Translations under genes and position numbers: made by a program
Shown: positions 8,167 through 15,799 of the stretch, piece after piece
Layout of the letters: each line of letters starts with the position of its first letter
Position numbering within the stretch: position 1 is the stretch's first letter
Notes under the pieces: model-generated
What the model was told of the DNA's origin: nothing
Database searches by the model: none
Seen by the model: the letters and a program-made list of their open reading frames with translations, nothing else
Assembly: GCA_964648485.1 (NCBI GenBank)
Contig: CAZYOF010000001.1
Span: forward strand, 1-64,000
DNA from: DAIOEK01 sp964648485
Lineage (GTDB): Bacteria > Chloroflexota > Anaerolineae > Anaerolineales > Anaerolineaceae
Direction of reading: 5' to 3'
Length of the DNA: 64,000 nucleotides

Positions 8167-9309
8167 ATGGCTACGGTGATGGATTATTTACATTGGCGCG
8201 GGGATCTGCGTTTTTCGCAAGATCCTTTTAATGATATCGATGCGATGGTTCTGGCGATGCTCAGCTATCTGCCGTTTGGTGAGATCCTGCAGGGAGGGGA
8301 TGCCAGGGACACCATCACCATACAGCAGACCGCAGCACGGTTCCTGGATAAGTACCAGCCAGACCCGAAGGAGGTTGACACAGCCCGGCAAGGCAGAATA
8401 GCGGGTGTGGAGGAAGGGATATTCCAGCTAGTGGTGGCTGCGGCAGAAACGATCCGGTTCAGGGATATCCAGATCGCACGGTTCGAGCAGAAGACAGATT
8501 TCACCATCGGGCAGCAATTCGCCGCGCTGACCTATTCCCTGCCGGATGCGAGAGGTCACAACGTGATCGCTTTCCGCGGCACCGACAACACGCTGATCGG
8601 CTGGAAAGAGGATTTCGAGATGGCGTATATGGAAGAGATCCCCGCCCAGGAATCCGCGCGGGAATATCTCAGGAAGAGTATTGGTATCTTCTCGGGCAGG
8701 GTCACGGTATGCGGACACTCCAAAGGCGGCAACCTGGCGGTGTACGCCGCTTCGAGACTCAACTGGCTGGGGAGGATGTTGGTTGCGCGAATTATTAATT
8801 TTGACGGACCCGGTTTTGATTTTTCGCTCGTATCCTGCGATCCGTTTAGTGGATGTGAACCCAAAGTGGTGAATTATGTGCCAGAGGAATCCATTGTGGG
8901 GATGCTGCTCGAGCCGGTGGGAGAGCGGCATGTCATCGCCAGCGGCGCGCACGGAATCAGCCAACATGATACGCTCAACTGGGAAGTGCAGGGCAGGGAA
9001 TTTATCCCCGCGGAACTGGCTACGCCAACCCTTCTGCTGGAAGAAACCCTGAAAAGCTGGCTGGCGCGGATACCTATCGAAAAGCGCAAGATATTTATTG
9101 AAGCGTTGTTTGATATTTTTGGCGCATCTGAAGGCAAGACGATCGACCCGAGGGAACACATCAGGGATATCAGCAAGATTGTAAAGGATTTTTCACGATT
9201 GGATGAAGATACCCGGAACCTGCTGGGGGAGGTTTTTTCTGCCCTCTCTGAGCAAGCCAGGAGCACGATATCACGCGCGATCAAGGAGAAGTTAGCCAGG
9301 GAGAAGTAG
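8167..9309 (+). CDS. DUF2974 (Mbeg1-like) alpha/beta hydrolase
   Basis: The 380-residue protein fits the DUF2974/Mbeg1-like family of lipase-class-3-type hydrolases. The nucleophile elbow is GHSKGG in VCGHSKGGNLAVYAAS (about residues 180-195), with the Ser as likely nucleophile, and AFRGTDN upstream resembles the oxyanion region. The C-terminal third is helical and charged. There is no signal peptide, so it is probably cytoplasmic. ATG 8167 is chosen because GGAAG precedes it and the family normally starts with a short YLxWRGDLxF motif. Substrate unknown. It stands alone between the RHS array and a repeat-rich gap. Confidence 0.8.
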   Translation: MATVMDYLHWRGDLRFSQDPFNDIDAMVLAMLSYLPFGEILQGGDARDTITIQQTAARFLDKYQPDPKEVDTARQGRIAGVEEGIFQLVVAAAETIRFRDIQIARFEQKTDFTIGQQFAALTYSLPDARGHNVIAFRGTDNTLIGWKEDFEMAYMEEIPAQESAREYLRKSIGIFSGRVTVCGHSKGGNLAVYAASRLNWLGRMLVARIINFDGPGFDFSLVSCDPFSGCEPKVVNYVPEESIVGMLLEPVGERHVIASGAHGISQHDTLNWEVQGREFIPAELATPTLLLEETLKSWLARIPIEKRKIFIEALFDIFGASEGKTIDPREHIRDISKIVKDFSRLDEDTRNLLGEVFSALSEQARSTISRAIKEKLAREK

Positions 9310-9428
9310 ATTGGTGGAGCAGGCTCCACCCTACAGGCTGACCACAATTGGCAGCGTGGGAGGAATAAACTGAAGGGAAAGATAACTAGGGAGAAATAGA
9401 TTGGTGGAGCAGGCTCCACCCTACAGGC
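9310..9428. repeat. Tandem ~90-bp repeat with GGTGGAGC-AG-GCTCCACC hairpin
   Basis: TTGGTGGAGCAGGCTCCACC followed by CTACAGGCT occurs at about 9311-9338 and again at about 9400-9428. Each copy is preceded by a similar AGGGAGAARTAGA segment that includes the end of the upstream gene. The hairpin is a perfect 8-bp stem with a 2-base loop. This looks like a small duplicated REP-type element; the first copy could also act as a weak terminator, though it lacks a T-run. Confidence 0.65.
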
Positions 9429-9602
9429 TACTGAGGAGCGGCAGCGCGGCTGGAGAAAATAATGGTGAACGGAAGAAATTTTGGTTAGTAATACTCGCGC
9501 AGAAATTCTTTTCTTCGCTACGCTCACTCAGGATGACACGGTTTAGGGGTCGGCATCGGAAGACAGTTTTTGATATTTATTTGACGTTTTTTCATTGATA
9601 CT
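9429..9602. other. Repeat-like gap, no gene seen
   Basis: The rest of the 9310-9700 gap holds CTTCGCTACGCTCACTCAGG (about 9512-9531), a type of dispersed non-coding repeat. No credible gene was found on either strand. Confidence 0.4.
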
Positions 9603-9631
9603 TTGACATCCGCCCGTGGTCGTGATAAACT
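9603..9631 (+). promoter_or_regulatory. Sigma-70-type promoter for the kinase-ahcY pair
   Basis: TTGACA (9603-9608), a 17-base spacer and TAAACT (9626-9631) lie about 70 bases before the kinase start. This is a near-consensus housekeeping promoter. Confidence 0.7.
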
Positions 9632-9640
9632 GTATGCGCA

Positions 9641-9667
9641 GACGCTCTCCGTCGAGGGCGTTTTTTG
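9641..9667 (+). promoter_or_regulatory. Leader hairpin followed by T-run (possible attenuator)
   Basis: ACGCTCTC-CGTC-GAGGGCGT is followed by TTTTTT, beginning only about 10 bases after the predicted -10 box. It looks like an intrinsic terminator in the leader of the kinase-ahcY operon. It is too short for a known SAH riboswitch to be recognised. Confidence 0.4.
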
Positions 9668-9700
9668 GTGTGGATAGACCCCGTTATTGGAGCTTGAAAG

Positions 9701-10660
9701 ATGCGTATTGTTTGTACCGGTTCTGTAGCTTACGACTATTTAATGACCTTCCCCGGTTATTTCAAAGACCATATTCTGCCCGACCGCCTGGATAGCATTT
9801 CGCTATCCTTTTTAGTGGATGCAATGGTGAAGCAGCGCGGAGGAATTGCGCCGAATATCGCTTACACGTTGGCGCTGCTGGGGGCGCGTCCGGTGGTGAT
9901 GGCGACAGTAGGCGAAGATTTTTGTGAATATGAAGACTGGCTGGTAGCGAACCATATCGACACCAGCGGCATCAAGGTAATTAACGGCAAGTACACAGCT
10001 TCCTTCTTCGCGAACACCGACCAATCAAACGCGCAGATCGCCAGCTTTTATACGGGCGCCATGGCTGATGCCGGCGAGCTGAAGATCGCCGACCTGCCGG
10101 GTGAGAAACCCGACCTGGTGATCATCTCTCCCAACGCACCGGAAGCGATGGAATTGTATCCGCGGGAGTGCCGCGAATTGGGTATCCCCTACCTGTATGA
10201 CCCATCCCAGCAGATTGTGCGCATGACCGGAGATACGCTGTATGAAGGCGTCAGCGGTGCGCAGTCACTGTTTGTAAATGAATATGAGTTTGAACTGCTC
10301 AAGCGCGCCACCGGTCTTACTACCGAAAAAATGCTTTCGATCGTGGAATACATGGTCGTGACGCACGGCGCGAAAGGTTCGATTGTGTACGCGGAGGGGA
10401 AGGAATTCAACATCCCCGTATTCCCTCACCGGCACATCGGTGACCCCACCGGGGTGGGAGACGCCTTCAGGGGCGGGTTCCTGACCGGTTACCGGCTGGG
10501 GTTGGACTGGGTGACTTGCGGTCAAATGGGATCGTTGGCTGCCACATACTGCCTGGAAGAAAAAGGTACGCAGAACCACGCTTATACTCCGGCTGAATTC
10601 GTTCGCCGATTTCGGGAAGAATTCGACGACGACGGAAAGCTGGATGTTCTGTTAAAATAA
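9701..10660 (+). CDS. PfkB-family carbohydrate/nucleoside kinase, possibly adenosine kinase
   Basis: The 319-residue protein has the PfkB (ribokinase) layout: an N-terminal substrate region with GGIAPNIAYTLALLG (about 47-61) and the C-terminal signature DPTGVGDAFRGGF (about 249-261), which supplies the catalytic Asp and anion hole. It lies 24 bases upstream of S-adenosylhomocysteine hydrolase under a shared promoter. This suggests it phosphorylates the adenosine that enzyme releases, pulling the reversible reaction forward. The family also includes sugar kinases, so the adenosine assignment is an inference from context. Confidence 0.8.
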   Translation: MRIVCTGSVAYDYLMTFPGYFKDHILPDRLDSISLSFLVDAMVKQRGGIAPNIAYTLALLGARPVVMATVGEDFCEYEDWLVANHIDTSGIKVINGKYTASFFANTDQSNAQIASFYTGAMADAGELKIADLPGEKPDLVIISPNAPEAMELYPRECRELGIPYLYDPSQQIVRMTGDTLYEGVSGAQSLFVNEYEFELLKRATGLTTEKMLSIVEYMVVTHGAKGSIVYAEGKEFNIPVFPHRHIGDPTGVGDAFRGGFLTGYRLGLDWVTCGQMGSLAATYCLEEKGTQNHAYTPAEFVRRFREEFDDDGKLDVLLK

Positions 10661-10684
10661 CCACCCATCTATTGGAGAGGAAAA

Positions 10685-11944
10685 ATGACCGAAAACGATA
10701 TTAAAGATAAAAGCCTGGCTGAAGGCGGACGCCGTCGGATTGACTGGGCGGAGCGCGAGATGCCCGTGCTACGGCAGATCCGTGAGCGGTTTGCCAAGGA
10801 AAAACCCTTGAAGGGCATGCGTATGTCTGCCTGTCTGCACGTGACCGCAGAGACCGCGAACCTGATGCGCACGCTGCAATCGGGCGGCGCAGATGTGGTG
10901 CTGACCGCATCCAATCCACTTTCGACACAGGATGATGTGGCTGCCTCGCTGGTGTACCATGATGAAATTCCAGTGTACGCCATCAAGGGTGAAGACAATG
11001 CCACCTATTACAAGCATCTTAATGCGGCGCTGGACCATAAACCGCATATGACCATGGATGACGGTGCCGACCTGGTGGGCACACTGCACAAAGACCGCCG
11101 CGAGCTGCTGGATAATGTGGTGGGTGGAACCGAAGAAACGACCACCGGTGTAATCCGCCTGCGTGCGATGGCTGCGGATAAGGCTTTGAACTTCCCGGTG
11201 ATCGCTGTGAATGACGCGATGACCAAACATTTCTTCGACAACCGGTATGGCACCGGTCAATCGACCATCGACGGGATCATCCGCGCCACCAATATGCTGC
11301 TGGCAGGCAAGACCTTCGTGGTTGCCGGTTACGGCTGGTGTGGACGTGGACTGGCAAACCGGGCACGCGGTATGGGTGCCAATGTGGTCGTGACCGAAAT
11401 CGATCCGCTGCCGGCGCTGGAAGCGGTGATGGACGGCTTTCGGGTGATGCCGATGGCAGATGCTGCCAAAATCGGTGATTTCTTCTGCACCGTCACCGGC
11501 GACCTGAATGTCATTGACAAGCATCATTTTGATGTGATGAAAGATGGCGCCATCGTTGCCAACTCCGGTCACTTCAATGTGGAGATCAACATCCCCGCGC
11601 TGGAGAAGATGTCTGTAGAGAAGTCATTGGTCCGTCCATTCGTTGACCGCTATACTTTGAAGGATGGTCGCGCCATCCATATTCTTGGGGAAGGCCGCCT
11701 GATCAACCTGGCATCCGCTGAAGGACATCCCGCATCGGTAATGGATATGTCTTTCGCGAACCAGGCGCTGGCGGCGGAATTTATGCTCAAGAACGCATCC
11801 ACTCTCGAGAAGAAAGTTTACTCGGTTCCGGATGAGATCGATCGCGAAATCGCCCGCCTAAAACTGGCAGCGATGAATGTGGATATCGATGTTTTGACCG
11901 AAGATCAGGTGAAGTACCTGAACAGCTGGGAAGAAGGCACCTAG
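10685..11944 (+). CDS. ahcY: Adenosylhomocysteinase
   Basis: This 419-residue enzyme hydrolyses S-adenosyl-homocysteine to adenosine and homocysteine in the methyl cycle. The NAD-binding motif GYGWCGRGLANRARGMGA and the preceding substrate-domain motif GTGQSTIDGIIRATNMLLAGK match the family, as does DGAIVANSGHFNVEI. Length is typical of the short form without the proteobacterial insertion. GAGAGG precedes the ATG. It is the second gene of an operon with the PfkB kinase and ends at a strong terminator. Confidence 0.96.
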   Translation: MTENDIKDKSLAEGGRRRIDWAEREMPVLRQIRERFAKEKPLKGMRMSACLHVTAETANLMRTLQSGGADVVLTASNPLSTQDDVAASLVYHDEIPVYAIKGEDNATYYKHLNAALDHKPHMTMDDGADLVGTLHKDRRELLDNVVGGTEETTTGVIRLRAMAADKALNFPVIAVNDAMTKHFFDNRYGTGQSTIDGIIRATNMLLAGKTFVVAGYGWCGRGLANRARGMGANVVVTEIDPLPALEAVMDGFRVMPMADAAKIGDFFCTVTGDLNVIDKHHFDVMKDGAIVANSGHFNVEINIPALEKMSVEKSLVRPFVDRYTLKDGRAIHILGEGRLINLASAEGHPASVMDMSFANQALAAEFMLKNASTLEKKVYSVPDEIDREIARLKLAAMNVDIDVLTEDQVKYLNSWEEGT

Positions 11945-11951
11945 AATTTTC

Positions 11952-11981
11952 AAGAACCGCTCAACAGAGCGGTTCTTTTTT
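11952..11981 (+). terminator. Intrinsic terminator after ahcY
   Basis: AAGAACCGCT-CAACAG-AGCGGTTCTT is followed by a T-run: a 10-bp perfect stem and 6-base loop. Confidence 0.9.
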
Positions 11982-12050
11982 ATCAGATCTATTAATAAGG
12001 GATTCTATAAACATGATATGGAATTAATCATTTTGTAATATTTATATATG

Positions 12051-12078
12051 TTGACAGGGGAGTTTAATTTGGTATCAT
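12051..12078 (+). promoter_or_regulatory. Sigma-70-type promoter for the 12110 gene
   Basis: TTGACA (12051-12056), a 16-base spacer and TATCAT (12073-12078) lie 31 bases before the start codon. Confidence 0.7.
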
Positions 12079-12109
12079 TGAGTTAGGCTCAGGTTAGGAA
12101 AAGGCAAGT

Positions 12110-12850
12110 ATGGCAATCGAGAAAGTGTTGAGGGTTAATCACTCATTTCATCAGAAGGGTATACAGGTGTTGAAAAACCTGATCGTACCCATGATTTTGT
12201 TAACCTCAGGCTTCTCCCTGATGCTGAATGTACAATCTGTATCGGCCAATGACCTATCTGAGCAGGAAGATTTATTACTGGTTGCCGAACAAGATAGAGA
12301 TGATGCAATTATTTTATTTAATAAAATTCCAGAGAAACCGCAAATCCAGGCGAACAATTATGCAAATGATCCTGAAATAACCTCCATACAAACCATATTG
12401 GATGAATTTGATGGTATTGAAGCTGAAATTCTGGGTAAAGTATCTGATCTGGAAGCATTGAAGCGTGAGATTGAGGAACGCATTATCAGCGCAACCGGTG
12501 AAGAAAAAGAATTGCTCGCCTATCAACTGGTGCTGATTTCTGAAAGAGAAGCATCCTTAATAAAACAAATAAATGAAATCAAAGATAAACGCGCAGAATT
12601 ACAGAAAGAATTACAAAACCTCCTAGATAAAAAAGATCAGAAAACAGATCAGCAAGCTGAGAAGGAAGTAAAACTACCAAAAGATAAACTAAAGGATCCA
12701 GAGGATAAAACCAAAGATACCGCAGATATCAAGCCGGAAAAGGATGAAAAAGTTAAGGAAATGGCTGTAAAAGAGCCGAATGATCCAAAGGAACCAAAAG
12801 AAGCAAAAGAAATAAAAGAAGTAAAAGTAGTAAAAGAAGATAAAGAGTAA
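12110..12850 (+). CDS. Secreted coiled-coil protein with Lys/Glu-rich tail
   Basis: The 246-residue protein is not assigned to a known family. Residues about 20-46 form a hydrophobic export signal ending in SVSAN. Residues about 95-180 are heptad-like and strongly charged, predicted as a long coiled coil. The final 70 residues are low-complexity KEPKEAKEIKEVK repeats. It is expressed from its own promoter and closed by its own terminator, so it is a single-gene unit. It may sit in the cell envelope, bridging or binding the wall, but this is a guess. Confidence 0.7.
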   Translation: MAIEKVLRVNHSFHQKGIQVLKNLIVPMILLTSGFSLMLNVQSVSANDLSEQEDLLLVAEQDRDDAIILFNKIPEKPQIQANNYANDPEITSIQTILDEFDGIEAEILGKVSDLEALKREIEERIISATGEEKELLAYQLVLISEREASLIKQINEIKDKRAELQKELQNLLDKKDQKTDQQAEKEVKLPKDKLKDPEDKTKDTADIKPEKDEKVKEMAVKEPNDPKEPKEAKEIKEVKVVKEDKE

Positions 12851-12867
12851 CAACTCAAGAAATTCTG

Positions 12868-12902
12868 AAACACCCTGTCAATACAATGACAGGGTGTTTT
12901 TT
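12868..12902. terminator. Bidirectional terminator between convergent genes
   Basis: AACACCCTGTCA-ATACAA-TGACAGGGTGTT is followed by T's on the plus strand and preceded by A's. It can serve both the 12110 gene and the minus-strand Nbr1-domain gene. Confidence 0.88.
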
Positions 12903-12924
12903 GATCATAAATCAATAATCTCTT

Positions 12925-13449
12925 TTATTCTTTCACGATGATTTCAATGTAAAACGGATCACCGAAAGGTTCTCCAGCAGGGTTGTATGCCTGCCAGGCA
13001 GAGCGATAGGTACCAGGTTCTGAAGGTGCAGTGAGAACAGCGCGGATGATGGCGGCACTACCGCTACGGGCAGGATAGAGCGTCTGTTCCTGCGGGCTTC
13101 CCATCGCAATGCCTGAAATCAACCGGACCGTGTACTGGTCATTCCAATCACAGGTGCCGTTGTTGCGAACCTGCCAGCGTTTATCCAGTTCTGCGCCGGG
13201 TTTCACCTCTTCCCCGTCAGGGATGGTGATGTCTTCCATGAATGAAAGCACATTGGTACATTCGGTGTTCACGGTGGGAGTGACCGCAGCAACCGGTCTG
13301 TCGGTCGGACTCGCTTCAGCTGTGGGGGGAAGGAAACTGGTGGCAGCCTGTGTTTGCGAAGATCGTGAACAGCCTGATAGGATCACCACAATCAGGCTGA
13401 ATAGTAATACAAGATTTCGTAAAGTAGAATATTTTTCTGACGCGATCAT
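12925..13449 (-). CDS. Lipoprotein with Nbr1-type (FW) Ig-like domain
   Basis: The product is 174 residues. The signal peptide ends in a lipobox (ILSGC, Cys about residue 27), followed by a Ser/Thr/Pro linker to about residue 60. Residues 62-172 match the Nbr1 FW-type Ig fold with its key pattern KRWQVRNNGTCDW, then GTYRSAWQAYNPAG. Such domains are common in cell-surface proteins of Chloroflexota; their ligands are unknown. Its start overlaps the recA stop by four bases (ATGA), so it is translated as the second gene of the recA unit. A DNA-repair link is not implied by the domain. Confidence 0.8.
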   Translation of the reverse strand: MIASEKYSTLRNLVLLFSLIVVILSGCSRSSQTQAATSFLPPTAEASPTDRPVAAVTPTVNTECTNVLSFMEDITIPDGEEVKPGAELDKRWQVRNNGTCDWNDQYTVRLISGIAMGSPQEQTLYPARSGSAAIIRAVLTAPSEPGTYRSAWQAYNPAGEPFGDPFYIEIIVKE

Positions 13450-14531
13450 TCTTCTGACATGCTGTCATCACCACCGCCGAAGGGGATGGGAAGATCTCCA
13501 CCCAGCGCCCGCTCACGAACAGCCAGTTCAATTTCGCGGGTAAGCTCTTCATTCTGGTTCATGAAGTCTTTGGCGTTTTCACGACCCTGACCGAGGCGCA
13601 CATCGCCATAGGAGAAGAAAGCTCCCCGTTTGGCAACGATTTCCAATTGGGTGGCAAGATCGATGATATCACCCACTTTGGAAATACCCTCGTTATACAT
13701 GATGTCAAATTCCGCTGTGCGGAATGGCGGTGCTACTTTATTCTTTACTACACGTACCCGCACACGGCTGCCGGTAATTTCGGCGCCGGATTTTATGGAC
13801 TGGATGCGGCGGGTATCCAGACGGACGGAAGCGTAGAATTTCAGTGCCAGACCGCCAGGAGTGGTTTCTGGATTGCCGAACATGATACCGATCTTCTGGC
13901 GCAACTGGTTGGTGAAAACCACCGCAGTTTTGGTCTGGTTGATCACCCCGGAGAGTTTCCGTAAGGCCTGTGACATCAGACGTGCCTGCATACCCATGCT
14001 GGCATCACCCATATCCCCTTCGATTTCAGCCCGGGGGACCAGGGCGGCAACGGAATCGATGACCACAATATCGACCGCACCAGAACGAACCAGCGTTTCA
14101 CAGATTTCGAGCGCCTGTTCACCGGTATCAGGTTGCGAAATGAGCAGGCTATCCACATCCACACCACACTTGGCGGCATATACCGGATCGAGTGCATGTT
14201 CCATATCCACAAAAGCAGCAGTTCCACCCATCTTCTGGGCTTCTGCCACGATGTGCTGACAGATGGTGGTTTTACCGGAGGATTCAGGACCAAAGATTTC
14301 GGTAATTCGTCCGCGTGGAATACCCCCAATCCCCAGGGCGATATCCAGCGAGAGCGATCCGGTGGGGATGGATTCCACCGTCATATGATGCGCTTCTCCC
14401 AGCCGCATGATAGAACCCTCACCGTATCGCTTCACAATGTCGGTGAGTGCCCTGTCCAGCACTGCTCTCTTACCGTTACTATCCTGTGGGATCTGGTCTT
14501 GCAAAGGGGTACTGGGCATTTTCTTTGGCAT
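13446..14531 (-). CDS. recA: Recombinase RecA
   Basis: This 361-residue protein is the DNA strand-exchange ATPase. The Walker A motif GPESSGKT is at residues 81-88. VVIDSVAALVPRAEI (Walker B region) and LRKLSGVINQTKTAVVFTNQLRQKIG with the L2 DNA-binding loop follow the family closely. The C-terminus ends in an acidic tail (GGGDDSMSEE) typical of RecA. The ATG is followed by a family-typical N-terminal helix. No SOS box was recognised upstream. The downstream lipoprotein gene overlaps its stop. Confidence 0.98.
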   Translation of the reverse strand: MPKKMPSTPLQDQIPQDSNGKRAVLDRALTDIVKRYGEGSIMRLGEAHHMTVESIPTGSLSLDIALGIGGIPRGRITEIFGPESSGKTTICQHIVAEAQKMGGTAAFVDMEHALDPVYAAKCGVDVDSLLISQPDTGEQALEICETLVRSGAVDIVVIDSVAALVPRAEIEGDMGDASMGMQARLMSQALRKLSGVINQTKTAVVFTNQLRQKIGIMFGNPETTPGGLALKFYASVRLDTRRIQSIKSGAEITGSRVRVRVVKNKVAPPFRTAEFDIMYNEGISKVGDIIDLATQLEIVAKRGAFFSYGDVRLGQGRENAKDFMNQNEELTREIELAVRERALGGDLPIPFGGGDDSMSEE

Positions 14532-14602
14532 ATTGATCTCCGGAAAATAGGCGAATTGTTTAATAATTCAATTTATTAATTGTAGCACAAGTGTTCGAAT
14601 GG

Positions 14603-15799
14603 TCAAGGGGTATCAACAGGCAGGAAATCCATCGAAGGGGTGGGGGTGGGTTTGATATCGAAACCTTTACTGCCCCAGTAGCTTACGAAAGATATTGCAC
14701 CGGGATGGATATCAAATTTATGGTACTTTGAGTTATCAGGATAGTCAACCCAAAGTATGTAACTACCTGCAGGCAGATCTCCCATCACCAGGTTTTCCTG
14801 ATAGTAGTCATCGGCATTGACGGTTTTTCCCCCGTAGGTGCGAACCTCATAAGTCTTACCGGTTTCACGGTTGCGTAAACTTACGACGATATGGTTGAGC
14901 GGTTTACCGCTTTCATCCATGATGCGGGCAGCCAGAACACCCCAACCCTGGGGAGGTGCTATCCAGAGTTCCGGGTTACGTGTATTCCAAAACAGGTTTT
15001 TCCCCAGGCGGACTTCAAAATGGAGATGGGGACCGGTGCTTTCGCCGGTGCTACCCACTTTCCCAAGCACATCACCCGCTTCGACATACTGGTTATCCAC
15101 CACATTTATCTCGCCCATGTGAGCGTACAATGTGTAAAGGCGTTCCCCTTTGAATCCAAAATCATGTTGGATCGCCACAGCCAAACCGTAATCATCCTTG
15201 GCGTTTTCCACACCTGCCAGCAAGCCATAACCTGCCCAGATCACCTTTCCACTGGCTGCCGCCAGCACAGGTGTACCCTGAGGGGCATCAATATCGATGC
15301 CGGTGTGGACTGTATCCGGACCGAAAACAATGCCGCCATATTTGTAATCTGAAACCGGCCAGTTGATCGTATCCGCGGCGATGGGGCGAATGAAATAGAA
15401 ATGGTCTTCATCACTCAATGCCCAGGGAACCGGGTAGAGAGGTGGTCTCCAGGCTGATACCGGCAATGGTCCGGGAGTAGGAATATCGAGGACCAGCGCT
15501 TCCACGGTAGGCAGCGGGGTCAGATTTGTTTCGGGTGAAGGCGTGGCTGTGGCAGCAGGCATAGCAATATTGGTTGGCATCGGTGTGCCGGAAGGCTCAA
15601 CCGTGCTTTCATCCATTTCAACAGTCCGGGTGAGTGCTGCGACAGTACCGGCAACCGCGGTTTGAATGATATCCTGCCTTCCCGGTGTAGAAGAAGATTG
15701 ACTGAACAGTCTCTGCCCGGCGGAAGCAATAATCAGCAGACTCACCAATAAAACGAGCAGCACACCTGAACTTACCTGAAGGATTCGATACGTTTTCAT
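14603..15799 (-). CDS. Membrane-anchored M23 metallopeptidase
   Basis: The product is 398 residues. One N-terminal transmembrane helix (about 9-28) is followed by a Thr/Pro-rich linker. The LytM/M23 zinc peptidase domain (about 165-275) has HTGIDIDAP supplying the HxxxD zinc ligands and HLHFE supplying the second histidine pair. An extra beta-rich C-terminal region (about 285-385) follows. It probably cuts peptidoglycan cross-bridges or binds the wall on the outer face. Its start overlaps the TolB-like gene by four bases, so the two are co-translated. A second M23 gene lies upstream in the same unit. Confidence 0.88.
   Translation of the reverse strand: MKTYRILQVSSGVLLVLLVSLLIIASAGQRLFSQSSSTPGRQDIIQTAVAGTVAALTRTVEMDESTVEPSGTPMPTNIAMPAATATPSPETNLTPLPTVEALVLDIPTPGPLPVSAWRPPLYPVPWALSDEDHFYFIRPIAADTINWPVSDYKYGGIVFGPDTVHTGIDIDAPQGTPVLAAASGKVIWAGYGLLAGVENAKDDYGLAVAIQHDFGFKGERLYTLYAHMGEINVVDNQYVEAGDVLGKVGSTGESTGPHLHFEVRLGKNLFWNTRNPELWIAPPQGWGVLAARIMDESGKPLNHIVVSLRNRETGKTYEVRTYGGKTVNADDYYQENLVMGDLPAGSYILWVDYPDNSKYHKFDIHPGAISFVSYWGSKGFDIKPTPTPSMDFLPVDTP

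Noticed and set aside
8428..9159. A 243-codon open frame antisense to the DUF2974 gene
   Set aside because: It is opposite a gene with a clear GHSKGG nucleophile motif and has no ribosome-binding site or motif.
9641..9700. A possible S-adenosylhomocysteine riboswitch before the kinase-ahcY operon
   Set aside because: The leader between the predicted transcription start and the gene is too short for a known SAH aptamer and shows only one hairpin.
10769..11572. A 267-codon open frame antisense to ahcY
   Set aside because: It is rich in His, Cys and Gln with no recognisable motif, and the opposite strand codes for a textbook adenosylhomocysteinase.
12770..12848. A tandem repeat resembling a CRISPR-like or microsatellite array in the tail of the 12110 gene
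   Set aside because: The repetition is of KE-rich codons without spacers, so it is protein low complexity and not an array.
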